Shown: positions 7,961-17,232, numbered from the stretch's first letter. The stretch is DNA of 64,000 nucleotides from Polaromonas glacialis (GCF_000709345.1 NZ_KL448323.1:582242-646241); one strand, 5' to 3'. The notes: generated by a model not told the origin, from the letters alone. Translations and numbers: made by a program.

Positions 7961-9007
7961 ATGATGACGAGAAAAAATAACTGGCTTTTGACAGCGATTC
8001 AGCTGGGCCTGCTGGCCTGGTCCGGCACCGCTTTGGCCGCTGACAAGGTGTATGTGGCCAATGAGGGCGCTGACACGGTCAGCGTGCTCGATGCCGCTTC
8101 GTTCAAGGCGCTCGCAAACGTGCGGGTCGGCAAGATGCCGCACAACGTGCAGGTATCGCCCGACGGCAAGCTCGTGTGGGTCACCAACAACGGCGAGCCT
8201 GACCAGTCGGCCGACACGTCTTCGCATACGGGAATGGCCAAAGGCGACCATGACGCGATGGGAAAGCCCGGCGCCGTCTGGGCCATCGATACCCGTAGCG
8301 ACGCAGTCGTCGCCAAGGTGCCGGTTGGCATGCACCCGGCCCATGTGGTGGTATCGCCCGACGGCCGCTTCGCCTACGTCACCAACGGCGGCAACAACAC
8401 GGTCAGTGTGATCGACACCTCGGCGCAGCGCCTCGTGGCGACGATTCCGGTCGGCCAGTTTCCCCACGGACTTCGGTTCAGCCCGGACGGCAAGCAGGTC
8501 TACGTGGCCAACCTCAAGGGCGGCACGGTGTCGGTCATCGATACCGCCAGCCAGAAGGAGGTCGGGCAGGTGCCAGCAGGCAAGGGCCCGGCACAGGTCG
8601 GCTTCACGCCGGACGGCCTTCTTGCCTTTGTCTCGCTGTCGGAAGAAAACGCTGTCGCCGTGATCGACCCGGCCACGCGCAAAGTGATTCGCAAGGTCGC
8701 GGTCGGTTCGGTGCCGATCCAGCTGTACGCCACGCCTGACTCGCGCACGCTGCTGGTGGCCAACCAGGGTACGCGCAAGAAGCCTGGCAGGACCGTCAGC
8801 ATGATTGACCTGGAGAGTTTCAAGGTCGCAAAGACAGTCGTAACCGGCGCCGGTGCCCATGGCGTGGTCGTCGACCGCGAAGGTCGGTACGCCTACGTGA
8901 CCAACACCTACGCCAACTCGGTCTCCGTGCTCGACGTGAAGGGCCGCAAGGTCACCAAGACCGTTCCTGTCGGCAAGGGTCCCAACGGCATCAGCATGAC
9001 GCCATGA
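7961..9007 (+). CDS. YncE-like periplasmic beta-propeller protein
   Basis: A protein of 348 residues with a signal peptide (cleavage near ALAADKVYV). The mature part is built of repeated beta-propeller blades with the YVANEGADTVSVLDAAS, VSPDGRFAYVTNGGNNTVSV and VYVANLKGGTVSVIDTAS motifs (the 40-residue YVTN repeat). A Met/His-containing insert (HTGMAKGDHDAMGK) sits between blades 1 and 2. Such proteins bind ligands or partner proteins in the periplasm and recur in copper clusters; the exact role is unknown. A second member is at 21787-22812. Confidence 0.85.
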   Translation: MMTRKNNWLLTAIQLGLLAWSGTALAADKVYVANEGADTVSVLDAASFKALANVRVGKMPHNVQVSPDGKLVWVTNNGEPDQSADTSSHTGMAKGDHDAMGKPGAVWAIDTRSDAVVAKVPVGMHPAHVVVSPDGRFAYVTNGGNNTVSVIDTSAQRLVATIPVGQFPHGLRFSPDGKQVYVANLKGGTVSVIDTASQKEVGQVPAGKGPAQVGFTPDGLLAFVSLSEENAVAVIDPATRKVIRKVAVGSVPIQLYATPDSRTLLVANQGTRKKPGRTVSMIDLESFKVAKTVVTGAGAHGVVVDREGRYAYVTNTYANSVSVLDVKGRKVTKTVPVGKGPNGISMTP

Positions 9008-9011
9008 CGCA

Positions 9012-9440
9012 ATGACGGATTCCCAGCGTTTGCCGCTGTCCGCCAAGGTGTTCCTTGTTTGCGGTTTCTATCTTGTTGCGCTGGGCCTGTACTTCGCGCT
9101 CCTGCGCCCGGCCTTGCTGCCCGAAGATCCGCGCTACATCGGCAGCTCGCTTGAGGCGATTCGCGCCGCAGCGCCCGGACTGGAACGTTGGCTTGGACTC
9201 GTGTTCAAGGTCATGGGTGGCTTTATGGTGGCCACCGGCGCGCTGACGATGCTTGCAGCCTGTCGTTGGCTTGCAAAGCGCGAGCGAGGCACGTTCGCCG
9301 CCTTGGCAGTGGCCGGCGCGGCCAGCGTCGGGCTGATGAGCGCAACCAACTTTCTTCTGAACTCGGATTTCCGATGGCTGCTGTTGCTGCCCGCGCTCTT
9401 GTGGCTTTTGGGCCTCGCGTGTTATCTCGGGGAATGCTGA
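9012..9440 (+). CDS. Small integral membrane protein, unknown function
   Basis: A 142-residue protein with four predicted membrane helices (VFLVCGFYLVALGLYFALL; VFKVMGGFMVATGALTML; FAALAVAGAASVGLMSATNF; WLLLLPALLWLLGLACYL). The start lies 4 bp after the stop of the beta-propeller gene, so they form one transcript. I recognise no family. Confidence 0.7.
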   Translation: MTDSQRLPLSAKVFLVCGFYLVALGLYFALLRPALLPEDPRYIGSSLEAIRAAAPGLERWLGLVFKVMGGFMVATGALTMLAACRWLAKRERGTFAALAVAGAASVGLMSATNFLLNSDFRWLLLLPALLWLLGLACYLGEC

Positions 9441-9928
9441 TTTGCTGGCTGGACAAACCCAGGTTCCGAAGATTTAAGGGGGGACAGGCATACAGCCATT
9501 GCCCCGGTGTTTCAACAATATTGCGATTGTGACGTGACGAATACTGATCGGCGGTTCATTTCGCACCAGGTCAAACGGCAAGTCCAGGCGATGAGCCTGC
9601 CAACGTTCACATGAAGAAGCGCATCCTGCGATGCCATCCCCGGACGGGTTCACCGCGAATGCGTCTTGCGTTTTTCCGTGGTGCCCTGTTTGGCATTCGG
9701 CCAGTCTTCTTGTGCTTTGCGCGGTCACGCCAAAGGAAATAGCCAATGATCAGCAGAACCACCAGGCCACTGGCGCCCGGACTGAGCAGTATCGCGGTCA
9801 CACCCATCCTGCGATGCGAAAGGCTGCACGGGAATTTCCTGCGTCGTCAAGGATGGGCTCAAATGAAAGCCTGATTCGGGATATGGAGGGCCCGGGGCGC
9901 ATCAGCCTTTCCCCCGACTTGCCCTTGA
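9441..9928. other. Spacer between convergent copper operons
   Basis: About 490 bp without a convincing gene, between the + strand operon ending at 9440 and the - strand operon ending at 9929. The only candidate is the short - strand ORF at 9607-9807, listed separately. I saw no strong terminator hairpin with a T-run. Confidence 0.5.
9607..9807 (-). CDS. Possible small membrane protein (66 aa)
   Basis: The ORF starts MGVTAILLSPGASGLVVLLI and has one hydrophobic helix followed by a strongly basic tail (RDRAKHKKTGRMPNRAPRKN). This is the layout of a genuine small single-pass protein. The ribosome-binding site is weak and I recognise no family, so it may be spurious or a decayed gene. Confidence 0.3.
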   Translation of the reverse strand: MGVTAILLSPGASGLVVLLIIGYFLWRDRAKHKKTGRMPNRAPRKNARRIRGEPVRGWHRRMRFFM

Positions 9929-10288
9929 TTAATTGGCCGGCTGAATGTCCGTCACCACCATGGCACCACCGGCTTTTTCTGCCTTGAAGCGGACCTTTTC
10001 CCCGACCTTTGCTTTTTCCAGCAGGGCAGGGTCCTTGACCTGGAACACCATGGTCATGCCAGGCATGTCCAGGTTCTTGATCTCACCGTGCTTGATGGTG
10101 ATCTTTTTAGCATCCATGTCGACTTTTCGGATTTCGCCTTCTGCCATGTCGCTTGAAGCCGCCATCGGCATTTGTTTCATGACATCGCCCATGGGCATAG
10201 CGCCACCGCCCGAAGGCATGTTCGTTTGAGCCGAAACAGTACCGGCCAGCAGGGCGGTGAGAAGCAGCAAAGCATTGAATTTTTTCAT
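9929..10288 (-). CDS. CusF-like periplasmic copper-binding protein
   Basis: A 119-residue protein with a signal peptide (MKKFNALLLLTALLAGTVSA). The CusF/CzcE-type OB-fold domain has the pattern GEIRKVDMDAKKITIKHGEI, then LDMPGMTMVFQVKD, then GEKVRFKAEK. The MPGMTMVF segment holds the methionines that bind Cu(I)/Ag(I) in CusF. It lies at the 3' end of the - strand operon. Usually CusF feeds a CusCBA efflux pump, but no cusA or cusB is present here. A second CusF-like gene is at 18464. Confidence 0.85.
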   Translation of the reverse strand: MKKFNALLLLTALLAGTVSAQTNMPSGGGAMPMGDVMKQMPMAASSDMAEGEIRKVDMDAKKITIKHGEIKNLDMPGMTMVFQVKDPALLEKAKVGEKVRFKAEKAGGAMVVTDIQPAN

Positions 10289-10298
10289 GATGATTCTT

Positions 10299-10808
10299 TC
10301 AGGATTTGACAGAAGTTTTGGAGGTGTAGGACTGATAAATGCGCGAGCTGCCATCGGCCAGAACGAGCAGCACGTCGTAGGCATCCCGGGTGTCGCCCAT
10401 TTCCATGCCCGGAGAGCCCATCGGCATGCCGGGTACGGCCAGGCCGAGTGCCTTGGGTTGCTCACGCAGCAACCGGCGCAACTCCTGCGCCGGAACATGC
10501 CCCTCAACCACGTAGTTGCCCAGGCGGGCGGTATGGCAGGAGCCAAACTTGGCATTCAAGCCAAATTTCTGGCGAATGGGTGCCGTGTCCTCGACGTCAT
10601 GGGTCACCACCTCAAAGCCGCTCTTGCGCAGATGCGCCACCCATTCATGGCAGCAGCCGCAGCTTGGCGTTTTCCAGACGGAGACCTGGTTGGCGCTGCT
10701 GGCAGCCAGCGCACGCAAGGGCTGCGTCAAGAGGGCGGCGCTCATGAGCGCAAGTGGTATCTTCAATGCGAAGCGACGGGAAGCAGTCTCAATGTTTGTT
10801 GTCGACAT
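10299..10808 (-). CDS. DUF411 metal-binding protein
   Basis: A 169-residue exported protein. After a Tat/Sec-like leader it carries the DUF411 domain: VSVWKTPSCGCCHEWVAHLR, FEVVTHDVEDTAPIRQKFG, GSCHTARLGNYVVEGHVPA and AVPGMPMGSPGMEMG. The CGCC and SCHTA cysteines and the Met-rich loop are the presumed metal ligands. DUF411 proteins are regular members of copper and silver clusters. The start at 10808 was chosen because AAGGA is correctly spaced. It overlaps the upstream cupredoxin gene by 20 bp. Confidence 0.85.
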   Translation of the reverse strand: MSTTNIETASRRFALKIPLALMSAALLTQPLRALAASSANQVSVWKTPSCGCCHEWVAHLRKSGFEVVTHDVEDTAPIRQKFGLNAKFGSCHTARLGNYVVEGHVPAQELRRLLREQPKALGLAVPGMPMGSPGMEMGDTRDAYDVLLVLADGSSRIYQSYTSKTSVKS

Positions 10809-11304
10809 GAGCATTTCCTTTCGACTGCGCCTTGCTGCTCGCCACATTGACCATGCCCTTCATGCCGGCATCGTAGTGGCCAGGCTGCAGGCAGGCAAAG
10901 TCCACCTTGCCGGCCTTGGTGAAATGCCAGATGATTTCACCGCTTTTGCCTGGCGCGACGGTGACCATGTTTTCGTCGGCATGCTCCATTTCGGGATTTT
11001 TCTTCATCACCTCGTAATGGTCCTTGAGCTCCTTCGCGGTTCCCAGCACCATTTCATGCTTGACCTGGCCGGAATTCTTGGCGACAAAACGGACGGTTTC
11101 GCCTTGCTTGACAGCGATCTTTGACGTGTGAAAGCGCATGTCGTCGGTCATGTTGACGTTGACGGTGCGCGTCACATTGGCGGCGACGCCGGGTTTTCCG
11201 ATCTCCTCGACGCCGCCATGGCCCCCGGCGTGGTTGCCTGCGGCCATGGCCGTCATGGCCAGAAAAATGCCGGGAATTACGATCAAGATGTTGCGTGATT
11301 TCAT
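10789..11304 (-). CDS. Cupredoxin-domain periplasmic copper protein
   Basis: A 171-residue exported protein (signal MKSRNILIVIPGIFLAMTAM, His/Gly-rich mature start). The plastocyanin/azurin-like domain has the type 1 copper ligands: His in VKHEMVLG, and Cys, His and Met in FACLQPGHYDAGMKG. This is the same protein type found after copA-type oxidases in beta-proteobacterial copper operons. It may pass electrons or copper in the periplasm (inference). It starts 36 bp after the oxidase gene. Confidence 0.85.
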   Translation of the reverse strand: MKSRNILIVIPGIFLAMTAMAAGNHAGGHGGVEEIGKPGVAANVTRTVNVNMTDDMRFHTSKIAVKQGETVRFVAKNSGQVKHEMVLGTAKELKDHYEVMKKNPEMEHADENMVTVAPGKSGEIIWHFTKAGKVDFACLQPGHYDAGMKGMVNVASSKAQSKGNAHVDNKH

Positions 11305-11340
11305 GAAATACCTTTCAAGGGTGGTTGGTTAAAAACTGAC

Positions 11341-12783
11341 TCAATGCTTCATCGTGCCCATGGCGCCCATGCCGCCCATGCCGCCCATGACAGGCTTGCG
11401 GACCTGAACTTCGACTTCTTTCTTCGGCATGTTCTGCGCTTTCATGGACTGGCCGCCCTCGGCTGCAAAGCGTGCCGGATTGGGCAGAGCGCCAGTCCAT
11501 TCATAAGACACTTCACCGGCCGGGTGCTTGTACCAGCCCGGGTCCTTGTAATCGCCGGGCTTTTGGTCTTTGCGCACCTTGACCATGCTGAACATGCCGC
11601 CCATCTCGACCGAGCCGAACGGCCCCTCGCCGGTCATCATCCTTTCGGTGTTGTCCGGCAAGGGCATGTCCATCTCGGCCATGTCGGCCATGCCGCGCTC
11701 GCCCATCACCATGTAGTCGGGAATGACATTGGTGATGTCTTTGACGACTTTTCGGTGGTCCACGCCAATCAGGGTCGGCACGTCGTGCCCCATGGCGTTC
11801 ATCGTGTGGTGGCTCTTGTGGCAGTGAAATGCCCAGTCGCCTTCCTCGTTAGCGAGAAACTCGATCTGCCGCATCTGGCCGACGGCTACATCGGCGGTCA
11901 CTTCTGGCCAGCGGCTTGATTTGGGCGTCGGGCCACCATCGGTGCCGGTCACCGTGAATTCATGCCCGTGCAGGTGCATCGGGTGGTTGGTCATGGTCAG
12001 GTTGCCGATACGGATGCGCACCTTGTCGTTTTTACGCACGACCAGCGGGTCGATGCCGGGAAAGACCCGGCTGTTCCAGCTCCACAGGTTGAAGTCCAGC
12101 ATGGTCATGATCTTGGGCGTGTAGGCGCCCGGGTCAATGTCGTAGGCATTGAGCAGGAACACGAAGTCGCGATCTACCTCGTCGATCAAGGGATGCCGGG
12201 TCTTGGGGTGCGTGATCCAGAAGCCCATCATGCCCATGGCCATCTGCGTCATTTCATCGGCATGCGGGTGGTACATGAAGGTGCCGGGGCGCTTGGCCAC
12301 GAATTCGTAGACAAAGGTCTTGCCAACCGGAATGGCCTTCTGGGTCAGGCCCGAGACGCCATCCATGCCGTTGGGCAGGCGCTGGCCGTGCCAGTGAACG
12401 CTGGTGTGCTCGGGCAGCTTGTTGGTCACGAAGATGCGCACCCGGTCGCCTTCGACCACTTCGATGGTCGGGCCGGGCGACTGGCCGTTGTAGCCCCACA
12501 GGTGCGCCTTGAAGCCGGGGGACATCTCGCGCACCACGGGTTCAGCCACCAGGTGAAATTCCTTCACGCCGTTGTTCATGCGCCAGGGCAGCGTCCAGCC
12601 GTTGAGCGTGACCACAGGGTTGTAGGGGCGGCCCGTGTTGGGTATCAGCGGCGCCATGGTGTCGGGTTTGGTCTGAAAAACGGGCTCAGGCAGGGCGGCC
12701 ATGGCTACTCTGCTGACCGCAGCGGCTGCAACCGCCGTCGTCAGTGCGCCGGCGCCGGTTAGAAAATTTCTTCTGTTCTTCAT
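11341..12783 (-). CDS. CopA-type multicopper oxidase, Tat-exported
   Basis: A 480-residue periplasmic oxidase. The N-terminus has a twin-arginine signal (KNRRNFLTGAGALTTAVAAA). Copper motifs are VHWHGQRLPNGMDG, FMYHPHADEM, NHPMHLHGHEF and WAFHCHKSHHTMNAMG. The third residue of the second motif is Pro (HPH), where most members have Thr. Met-rich segments (MGERGMADMAEMDM and the C-terminal MGGMGGMGAMGTMKH) suggest Cu(I) binding. Oxidation of Cu(I) to the less toxic Cu(II) is the expected role. The start at 12783 is chosen by the Tat signal; the longer frame adds 24 codons without signal character. Confidence 0.92.
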   Translation of the reverse strand: MKNRRNFLTGAGALTTAVAAAAVSRVAMAALPEPVFQTKPDTMAPLIPNTGRPYNPVVTLNGWTLPWRMNNGVKEFHLVAEPVVREMSPGFKAHLWGYNGQSPGPTIEVVEGDRVRIFVTNKLPEHTSVHWHGQRLPNGMDGVSGLTQKAIPVGKTFVYEFVAKRPGTFMYHPHADEMTQMAMGMMGFWITHPKTRHPLIDEVDRDFVFLLNAYDIDPGAYTPKIMTMLDFNLWSWNSRVFPGIDPLVVRKNDKVRIRIGNLTMTNHPMHLHGHEFTVTGTDGGPTPKSSRWPEVTADVAVGQMRQIEFLANEEGDWAFHCHKSHHTMNAMGHDVPTLIGVDHRKVVKDITNVIPDYMVMGERGMADMAEMDMPLPDNTERMMTGEGPFGSVEMGGMFSMVKVRKDQKPGDYKDPGWYKHPAGEVSYEWTGALPNPARFAAEGGQSMKAQNMPKKEVEVQVRKPVMGGMGGMGAMGTMKH

Positions 12784-12829
12784 AAGATTTTTGCTCAATG
12801 TGTTTTTGTGAATCGGGTCGCAATTAGCA

Positions 12830-14248
12830 TCAGTGGCCAGCCGCTTCGCCACCACCGCCGGCAGCCGGAGAGGCCATTGCCAATGCGGTCGGCTTGCCAG
12901 TCATGGACGCGGCGAGTGCGGCATCGGCTAGCCAGAACTGCTGGTAGGCGTTGAGGGCGGCGGTGACGCTGGCGATCTGGTCGCGGTTGTCGGCCAGCAA
13001 CTCGAACACCCCGATCAGCATGCCGTTGTAGCGCAGAATGTTTTCATCGGCCATGGTCCGGCGCAGCGGCACAATTTCATCGCGGTAATGCCGGGCCACG
13101 TCGTAGGCGGTGCGGTAGGCCGAATAGCTTTCGCGCAGCTGCGACGACGCGCCGCGAACCGCGCTTTCATACCGGTTGACCGCCGCCAGCGACTGCGCGT
13201 TCATCGCATCTCGCTTCGCTGTGCCCCAGTCAAAGATAGGCAGACGAATGCCCAGTTCGTAGCCTTTGCGCGGTGTGCTGGTGCCTGCCGCGTTGTCGAA
13301 CACGGTGTCGCGGCGCACCCCAAGCTCCACATCCACCAGACTGGTGATCAGGTTCAAGCCTTGCGATTTTCCTGCGTTGTCGAGCTGCTGGCGCGCCATC
13401 TGCACATCCAGCCGCTGCTGGGTCGCCGTGGCATTCACCACGGCTACCTGCCGCGGCTCTTTGGGCAAGTCCGGCAGGCGCTCAGGCAGCTTGAGTTGTA
13501 CGGCTTGTGCGTCGGTCAAACCGAGTTGCCGTATCAGCTCTTCCCTGGCAGCAGTGCTGGCATGCTGGCTGGACGCCAGCTGAGCCGCGCTGTCGGCATA
13601 AAAGCTTTGCTGTCGCGCGCGCTGCAGCTTGGTGAAATTGCCGACCTGCTGCATGCGCCGTGCCAGTTCGGCGCTCGCCTGCGCGCTGCGGTTGACCTGG
13701 TTTGCATACGCCAAAGACTGCTGCGCGGCGACGGCGCGCACCCAGGTCTGGCGTACCTGGGTAACTTGTTCCACTACATTGGCGCTGAGCTGTACCCTGG
13801 CTTGCGCCATCTGACCTTTTGAAATCTCCATGCGCCGTGGCAGGGTCAGCAAGTCCAGCAGGCCAAACGACAGCAGCCGGCCCAGTTCCAGTTCGTCAGC
13901 AAAGCGGATTCGCTCGAACGTGAAGACCGGGTTGGCAATACGGCCGGTCTGGTTCGCCTGGGCCATGTCGGCCCAGCTTTGGGCCAGCAGGGTTTGCACC
14001 GCCGGGCTGTTGGCCAGCGCCAACTGCACGGCGTCATCCATGCCCAGGGGTTTGGCCAGCAACTCGCTGCTCAGCCTGGCTCGGGCCTGAGCTTGCTGCT
14101 CGGTACGACTGAGCTCGAGTTTGCCCTGGGTGAAGGTGCCCGTGGTGTCGTTGGTGTCCCGCACGGCCTGGTCCATGTTGACCGAAGCGCAGCCCGCCAG
14201 CACCAGGCTGGCCGCAGCCAGGGCGGTTAATCGAAATATTGTTTTCAT
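12830..14248 (-). CDS. TolC-family outer-membrane efflux lipoprotein
   Basis: A 472-residue outer membrane factor. The leader ends in a lipobox (LVLAGCAS). Two long helical repeats follow with the family pattern (LDDAVQLALANSPAVQ-like start; RLPIFDWGTAKRDAMNA; YRTAYDVARHYRDEIVPLRR; YNGMLIGVFELLADNRDQI). It should form a channel in the outer membrane. No RND pump or membrane-fusion gene is in the window, so its inner-membrane partner is unknown. It lies 46 bp upstream of the oxidase gene in the same operon. Confidence 0.88.
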   Translation of the reverse strand: MKTIFRLTALAAASLVLAGCASVNMDQAVRDTNDTTGTFTQGKLELSRTEQQAQARARLSSELLAKPLGMDDAVQLALANSPAVQTLLAQSWADMAQANQTGRIANPVFTFERIRFADELELGRLLSFGLLDLLTLPRRMEISKGQMAQARVQLSANVVEQVTQVRQTWVRAVAAQQSLAYANQVNRSAQASAELARRMQQVGNFTKLQRARQQSFYADSAAQLASSQHASTAAREELIRQLGLTDAQAVQLKLPERLPDLPKEPRQVAVVNATATQQRLDVQMARQQLDNAGKSQGLNLITSLVDVELGVRRDTVFDNAAGTSTPRKGYELGIRLPIFDWGTAKRDAMNAQSLAAVNRYESAVRGASSQLRESYSAYRTAYDVARHYRDEIVPLRRTMADENILRYNGMLIGVFELLADNRDQIASVTAALNAYQQFWLADAALAASMTGKPTALAMASPAAGGGGEAAGH

Positions 14249-14259
14249 GGTTGTTCCTG

Positions 14260-14592
14260 TCACGGTTTGGCCGGTGTTGCACCGGAGTCAAGCTTGGCGG
14301 CACCTTCTGGAACCTGCGTTTGACTGGCTTCTTTGGCGTACTCGCGCCAGCCACCGATGCGCGCGGTGGCGTCGTTGGCTTCTTTCCAGTTGACCGTTTT
14401 TTCTTCGGTATAGCGCTGATAGTCCTCAAGCGCCGAGCGGTAGGGTGGCGGCGCAGTGTCGGCCACAGCTGCCGGCGCGACAGGTTTTACAGGGGCTACT
14501 GCAGAAATTTGCGCAGTGGCCTGGGTGGCCCACAGGGACGCGACCAGCAAAGCCAGTGCAGCGGTCAAGTTTGAATCGAGGTGAATGCTCAC
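14260..14592 (-). CDS. Exported hypothetical protein, first gene of the - strand copper operon
   Basis: A 110-residue protein with a signal peptide (LTAALALLVASLWATQATAQ) and a Pro/Ala-rich linker. The C-terminal part is charged and helical (YRSALEDYQRYTEEKTVNWK). It lies 11 bp upstream of the TolC-like gene. Proteins of this type often precede the outer-membrane factor in Comamonadaceae copper operons; no function is known to me. Confidence 0.7.
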   Translation of the reverse strand: MSIHLDSNLTAALALLVASLWATQATAQISAVAPVKPVAPAAVADTAPPPYRSALEDYQRYTEEKTVNWKEANDATARIGGWREYAKEASQTQVPEGAAKLDSGATPAKP

Positions 14593-14718
14593 AAAAATCT
14601 CCTGAAATACAAGCGGTGCGATGGGGGCAATCGCGGTTGTCCGGTCGTCACATGGGATGTGAAAAAGCCATAAAAGGGCGTGCCGGCAGCAAGTACAGAC
14701 CCAATACGGGCCTGAAGA

Positions 14719-15141
14719 TCAGGAAATCGGTGTTTTTTCGCCGAGTGCGGTTTCGGCACTGGAAAATTGCGCAACTGCCGCCCAAGGCAGCATGCTCAAG
14801 TTGAAAACGGCAGTCACGTCGGTCCCCGTTGGGGACAACGCGACAGTATGGCAGGCCTGACAGACGCTGCAGGATTCGCAGTGGGCATCTGCGGCGTGAG
14901 ATTCTGCACCAGAAGCATGGCCTGGGCAGTCGGCTGCAGTTGGGGTCACATCTGCCACCACTGTTTCGGTATCCTGATGAGCTTTCGTCCCAGCTTCATG
15001 ACCGTGAGTTGCTTCTGTTTTTGTAGCGGTTTGTTGTTGCTGCTGCACCTGGCTCGCAAGCATTCCCGTCGCCATCGCGTCACTGACCCAGCCGCGCAAA
15101 GGCAGCAGGGCGATCATGAGGATGAGGAACAGGTGGCGCAT
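14719..15141 (-). CDS. Exported Cys/His-rich protein of the copper cluster
   Basis: A 140-residue protein with a signal-like N-terminus (MRHLFLILMIALLPLRGWVS). The mature part is rich in His, Gln and Cys. A cluster of six cysteines with histidines (DCPGHASGAESHAADAHCES and then CSVCQACH) is an obvious candidate metal site. It is separated from the next gene by 126 bp. I recognise the type from copper clusters but no characterised family. Confidence 0.65.
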   Translation of the reverse strand: MRHLFLILMIALLPLRGWVSDAMATGMLASQVQQQQQTATKTEATHGHEAGTKAHQDTETVVADVTPTAADCPGHASGAESHAADAHCESCSVCQACHTVALSPTGTDVTAVFNLSMLPWAAVAQFSSAETALGEKTPIS

Positions 15142-15334
15142 GGGTTGGTCAGATACAGGAGATTTTTAGTAGTTCATTTTATATTGCGAGGCAGAAAACC
15201 GTTAACGGCAGCATTGCCCAACGCGCAGGCGCTTACCCTGCCGGCCAGTAGGCAACAAATTCACTCGATCTAAACGGGCAAGGTCAACATTTATTGCAAC
15301 AAAGCCTATGCGAAAGTGCAACGAGAACTAAGTT

Positions 15335-15616
15335 CTAGCGGCTCAAGTGTGTCCGCATGGCATTGGAAAGTCTGGCAACCTCATCACCTTTCATGGCGAT
15401 TGATTTGCCATCCTTGGTTTGCATCATCTCCCCTTCTTGCATACGATAGGGGCGCCCGAATTTATTTTCCATTGCCATCTTGCCGTCTTTGAACAGGTGC
15501 ACTGTCGAACCATCTTTAAGTTCTACAGACTTTTCTATGCCCGCTTGATCGACTGAAAATGCAGACAGACCCGAAAAAATGAGACCAAACCCAACGACGG
15601 TTTTGACAATAGACAT
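15335..15616 (-). CDS. copK: CopK-like periplasmic copper-binding protein
   Basis: A 93-residue protein with a short signal peptide (cleavage near SAFSVDQ). The mature sequence follows CopK of Cupriavidus metallidurans: VELKDGSTVHLFKDGKMAME, NKFGRPYRMQEGEMMQTKDG and KSIAMKGDEVARL. The methionines that bind Cu(I) in CopK are retained in the MAMENKFG and MQEGEMMQ segments. It probably buffers periplasmic copper. It stands alone between the Cys-rich gene and copS. Confidence 0.88.
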   Translation of the reverse strand: MSIVKTVVGFGLIFSGLSAFSVDQAGIEKSVELKDGSTVHLFKDGKMAMENKFGRPYRMQEGEMMQTKDGKSIAMKGDEVARLSNAMRTHLSR

Positions 15617-15713
15617 GATAAAAATCTTTCCTGGCGCTTTGTAATAGGCCCAAGGAAATCGACCAGGCCTGAGATGCCAACCTTTGCATCACTGATGGCA
15701 ATGTAGAGTAAGG

Positions 15714-15733
15714 GGTCAGACAGCTGCCTGACC
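15714..15733. promoter_or_regulatory. Inverted repeat in the copK upstream region
   Basis: GGTCAG and CTGACC arms are separated by 8 bp, between copK (start 15616) and the end of copS (15766). It could be an operator for copK or a weak termination hairpin after copS. No T-run follows on either strand, which favours a binding site (inference). Confidence 0.35.
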
Positions 15734-15765
15734 GGAACATTACGATTTTGATATATTTCCTCCGG

Positions 15766-17232
15766 TCAATCGTCCTTGCAGGGAACAGCAGCGGATCTCG
15801 ATGGATTTAGTGGAGAAACAATTTTTGCTGGAAATGACAGCGTGAAAATTGTTCTGCCGCTCATCAGACTTTGCGCGTTCACCCGTCCCCCATGCGCTGA
15901 CATGATGGAGCGCACAATCGCCAGGCCAAGACCTGCGCCACCGTCAAGACGGGCTCGGGCAGAGTCAACCCGGTAAAAGCGGTCGAAAATGTGTTGCAAA
16001 TGATCCGGGGCGATACCATCCCCTTCATTGACTACAGCCAATGTGGTGCTCTCATTTTCAACAGTTATCAACAAGTCGACTTTGGAATTGGCTTGCGCAT
16101 GACGAATCGCGTTGGACACGAGATTTGTAATTGCGCGCTGCACCAACAGGCGGTCGCCCAAGACAGTCGCTGCGCCTGTGACTTCAACCGTCAATCCTCG
16201 CTCTTCCGCAATCAGCGATAAATACTCCGCTACCTGCTGGGCCTCTCGGGCCAGTTCGACCGGCTCACATTTGAGAATATTCTCGTTGTGGTCTGCGCTG
16301 GCGATGAAAAGCATGTCGGAAATCAAGCGGGACAGGCGTTCGAGTTCTTCGACATTGCCTTCCAGTACCTCTCGCAGGTCAGCAACTGTGCGAATTTGAC
16401 AAAGCGCAACCTGCGTTCTCCCCAAAAGCGTTGCAACGGGGGTGCGCATTTCATGGGCGAGCTCACCCGAAAACTCCTGCAGTCTTTTATAACCGTCATC
16501 AATGCGCTCCAGCATGCTATTGAACTCCTCCGCAAGCTCATAGAGCTCCGTTGGCAATCCCGAAGAAGACACCCTGCGGCTGAGGGACTGAGTTCCGATG
16601 GATGCGGCCAATCGATGGAATCGTCGCAGTGGAGCCAAACTGGTGCGCGCAATGAACCAGGCGCCAAGTGCCACGATGAGCAACAGTATTGGCAACGCGA
16701 CCAATGTGGTACTGATAATGCCACTCAGCAGCTTGCGGTCATGGCGCCGGTCCAAAGACAGGTAATAACGCACCGCTTTACCATCGACGACCGGACCGAT
16801 GCCTCGAATGGCATTGAGTTGGCCACCGTTGGGCATCCTCCAGACTTCAATGGACGCATTGATAACCGCACTGGCGTCCAGCGCAGACACTGATTGCTTT
16901 GCGATTTCGGAAAAGCTCGCCACCCATTGACCACTGGCTGGGTCAGTCAAGGCCAAATGCAGGTCATCATGGCCAATCATCAGATCCCCAAACCTGTGCT
17001 GGTTCTGAACAATTGCTTCAGGTGTTGGCATTTCAGACAACATATGCAGCAGCAAGTCGCGCTTTCCCTTGAGCTCTTCGGCTGCACGTGCATCGAGCTG
17101 TTGTGACAGGGCATAAAAACCGACCACAATGGCCCCGCCCGTGACGATGAGGCCGAAGAATGCGCTGGTGGCCGCGATTCGTGCCGCCAGTGACTTCCGG
17201 GACCAGAAGCTGAGTAGCGCGCGTTGCGTCAC
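15766..17232 (-). CDS. copS: Heavy-metal sensor histidine kinase (CopS/CusS-like)
   Basis: A 488-residue inner-membrane kinase. It has two transmembrane segments (near residues 17-38 and 175-196) around a periplasmic sensor of about 135 residues, then a HAMP segment. The dimerisation box is ELAHEMRTPVATLLGRTQVA. The ATPase motifs are NLVSNAIRHA (N box), GDGIAP (G1) and GAGLGLAIVRSIMSAHGG (G2). It phosphorylates the overlapping response regulator in response to periplasmic copper (inferred from family and context). The gene overlaps the regulator by 4 bp. Confidence 0.9.
   Translation of the reverse strand: MTQRALLSFWSRKSLAARIAATSAFFGLIVTGGAIVVGFYALSQQLDARAAEELKGKRDLLLHMLSEMPTPEAIVQNQHRFGDLMIGHDDLHLALTDPASGQWVASFSEIAKQSVSALDASAVINASIEVWRMPNGGQLNAIRGIGPVVDGKAVRYYLSLDRRHDRKLLSGIISTTLVALPILLLIVALGAWFIARTSLAPLRRFHRLAASIGTQSLSRRVSSSGLPTELYELAEEFNSMLERIDDGYKRLQEFSGELAHEMRTPVATLLGRTQVALCQIRTVADLREVLEGNVEELERLSRLISDMLFIASADHNENILKCEPVELAREAQQVAEYLSLIAEERGLTVEVTGAATVLGDRLLVQRAITNLVSNAIRHAQANSKVDLLITVENESTTLAVVNEGDGIAPDHLQHIFDRFYRVDSARARLDGGAGLGLAIVRSIMSAHGGRVNAQSLMSGRTIFTLSFPAKIVSPLNPSRSAAVPCKDD

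Noticed and set aside
7568..9046. 492-codon - strand ORF opposite the beta-propeller gene
   Set aside because: Its His/Gly/Asp-rich content mirrors the propeller repeats read backwards. The + strand protein has a signal peptide and clear YVTN blades.
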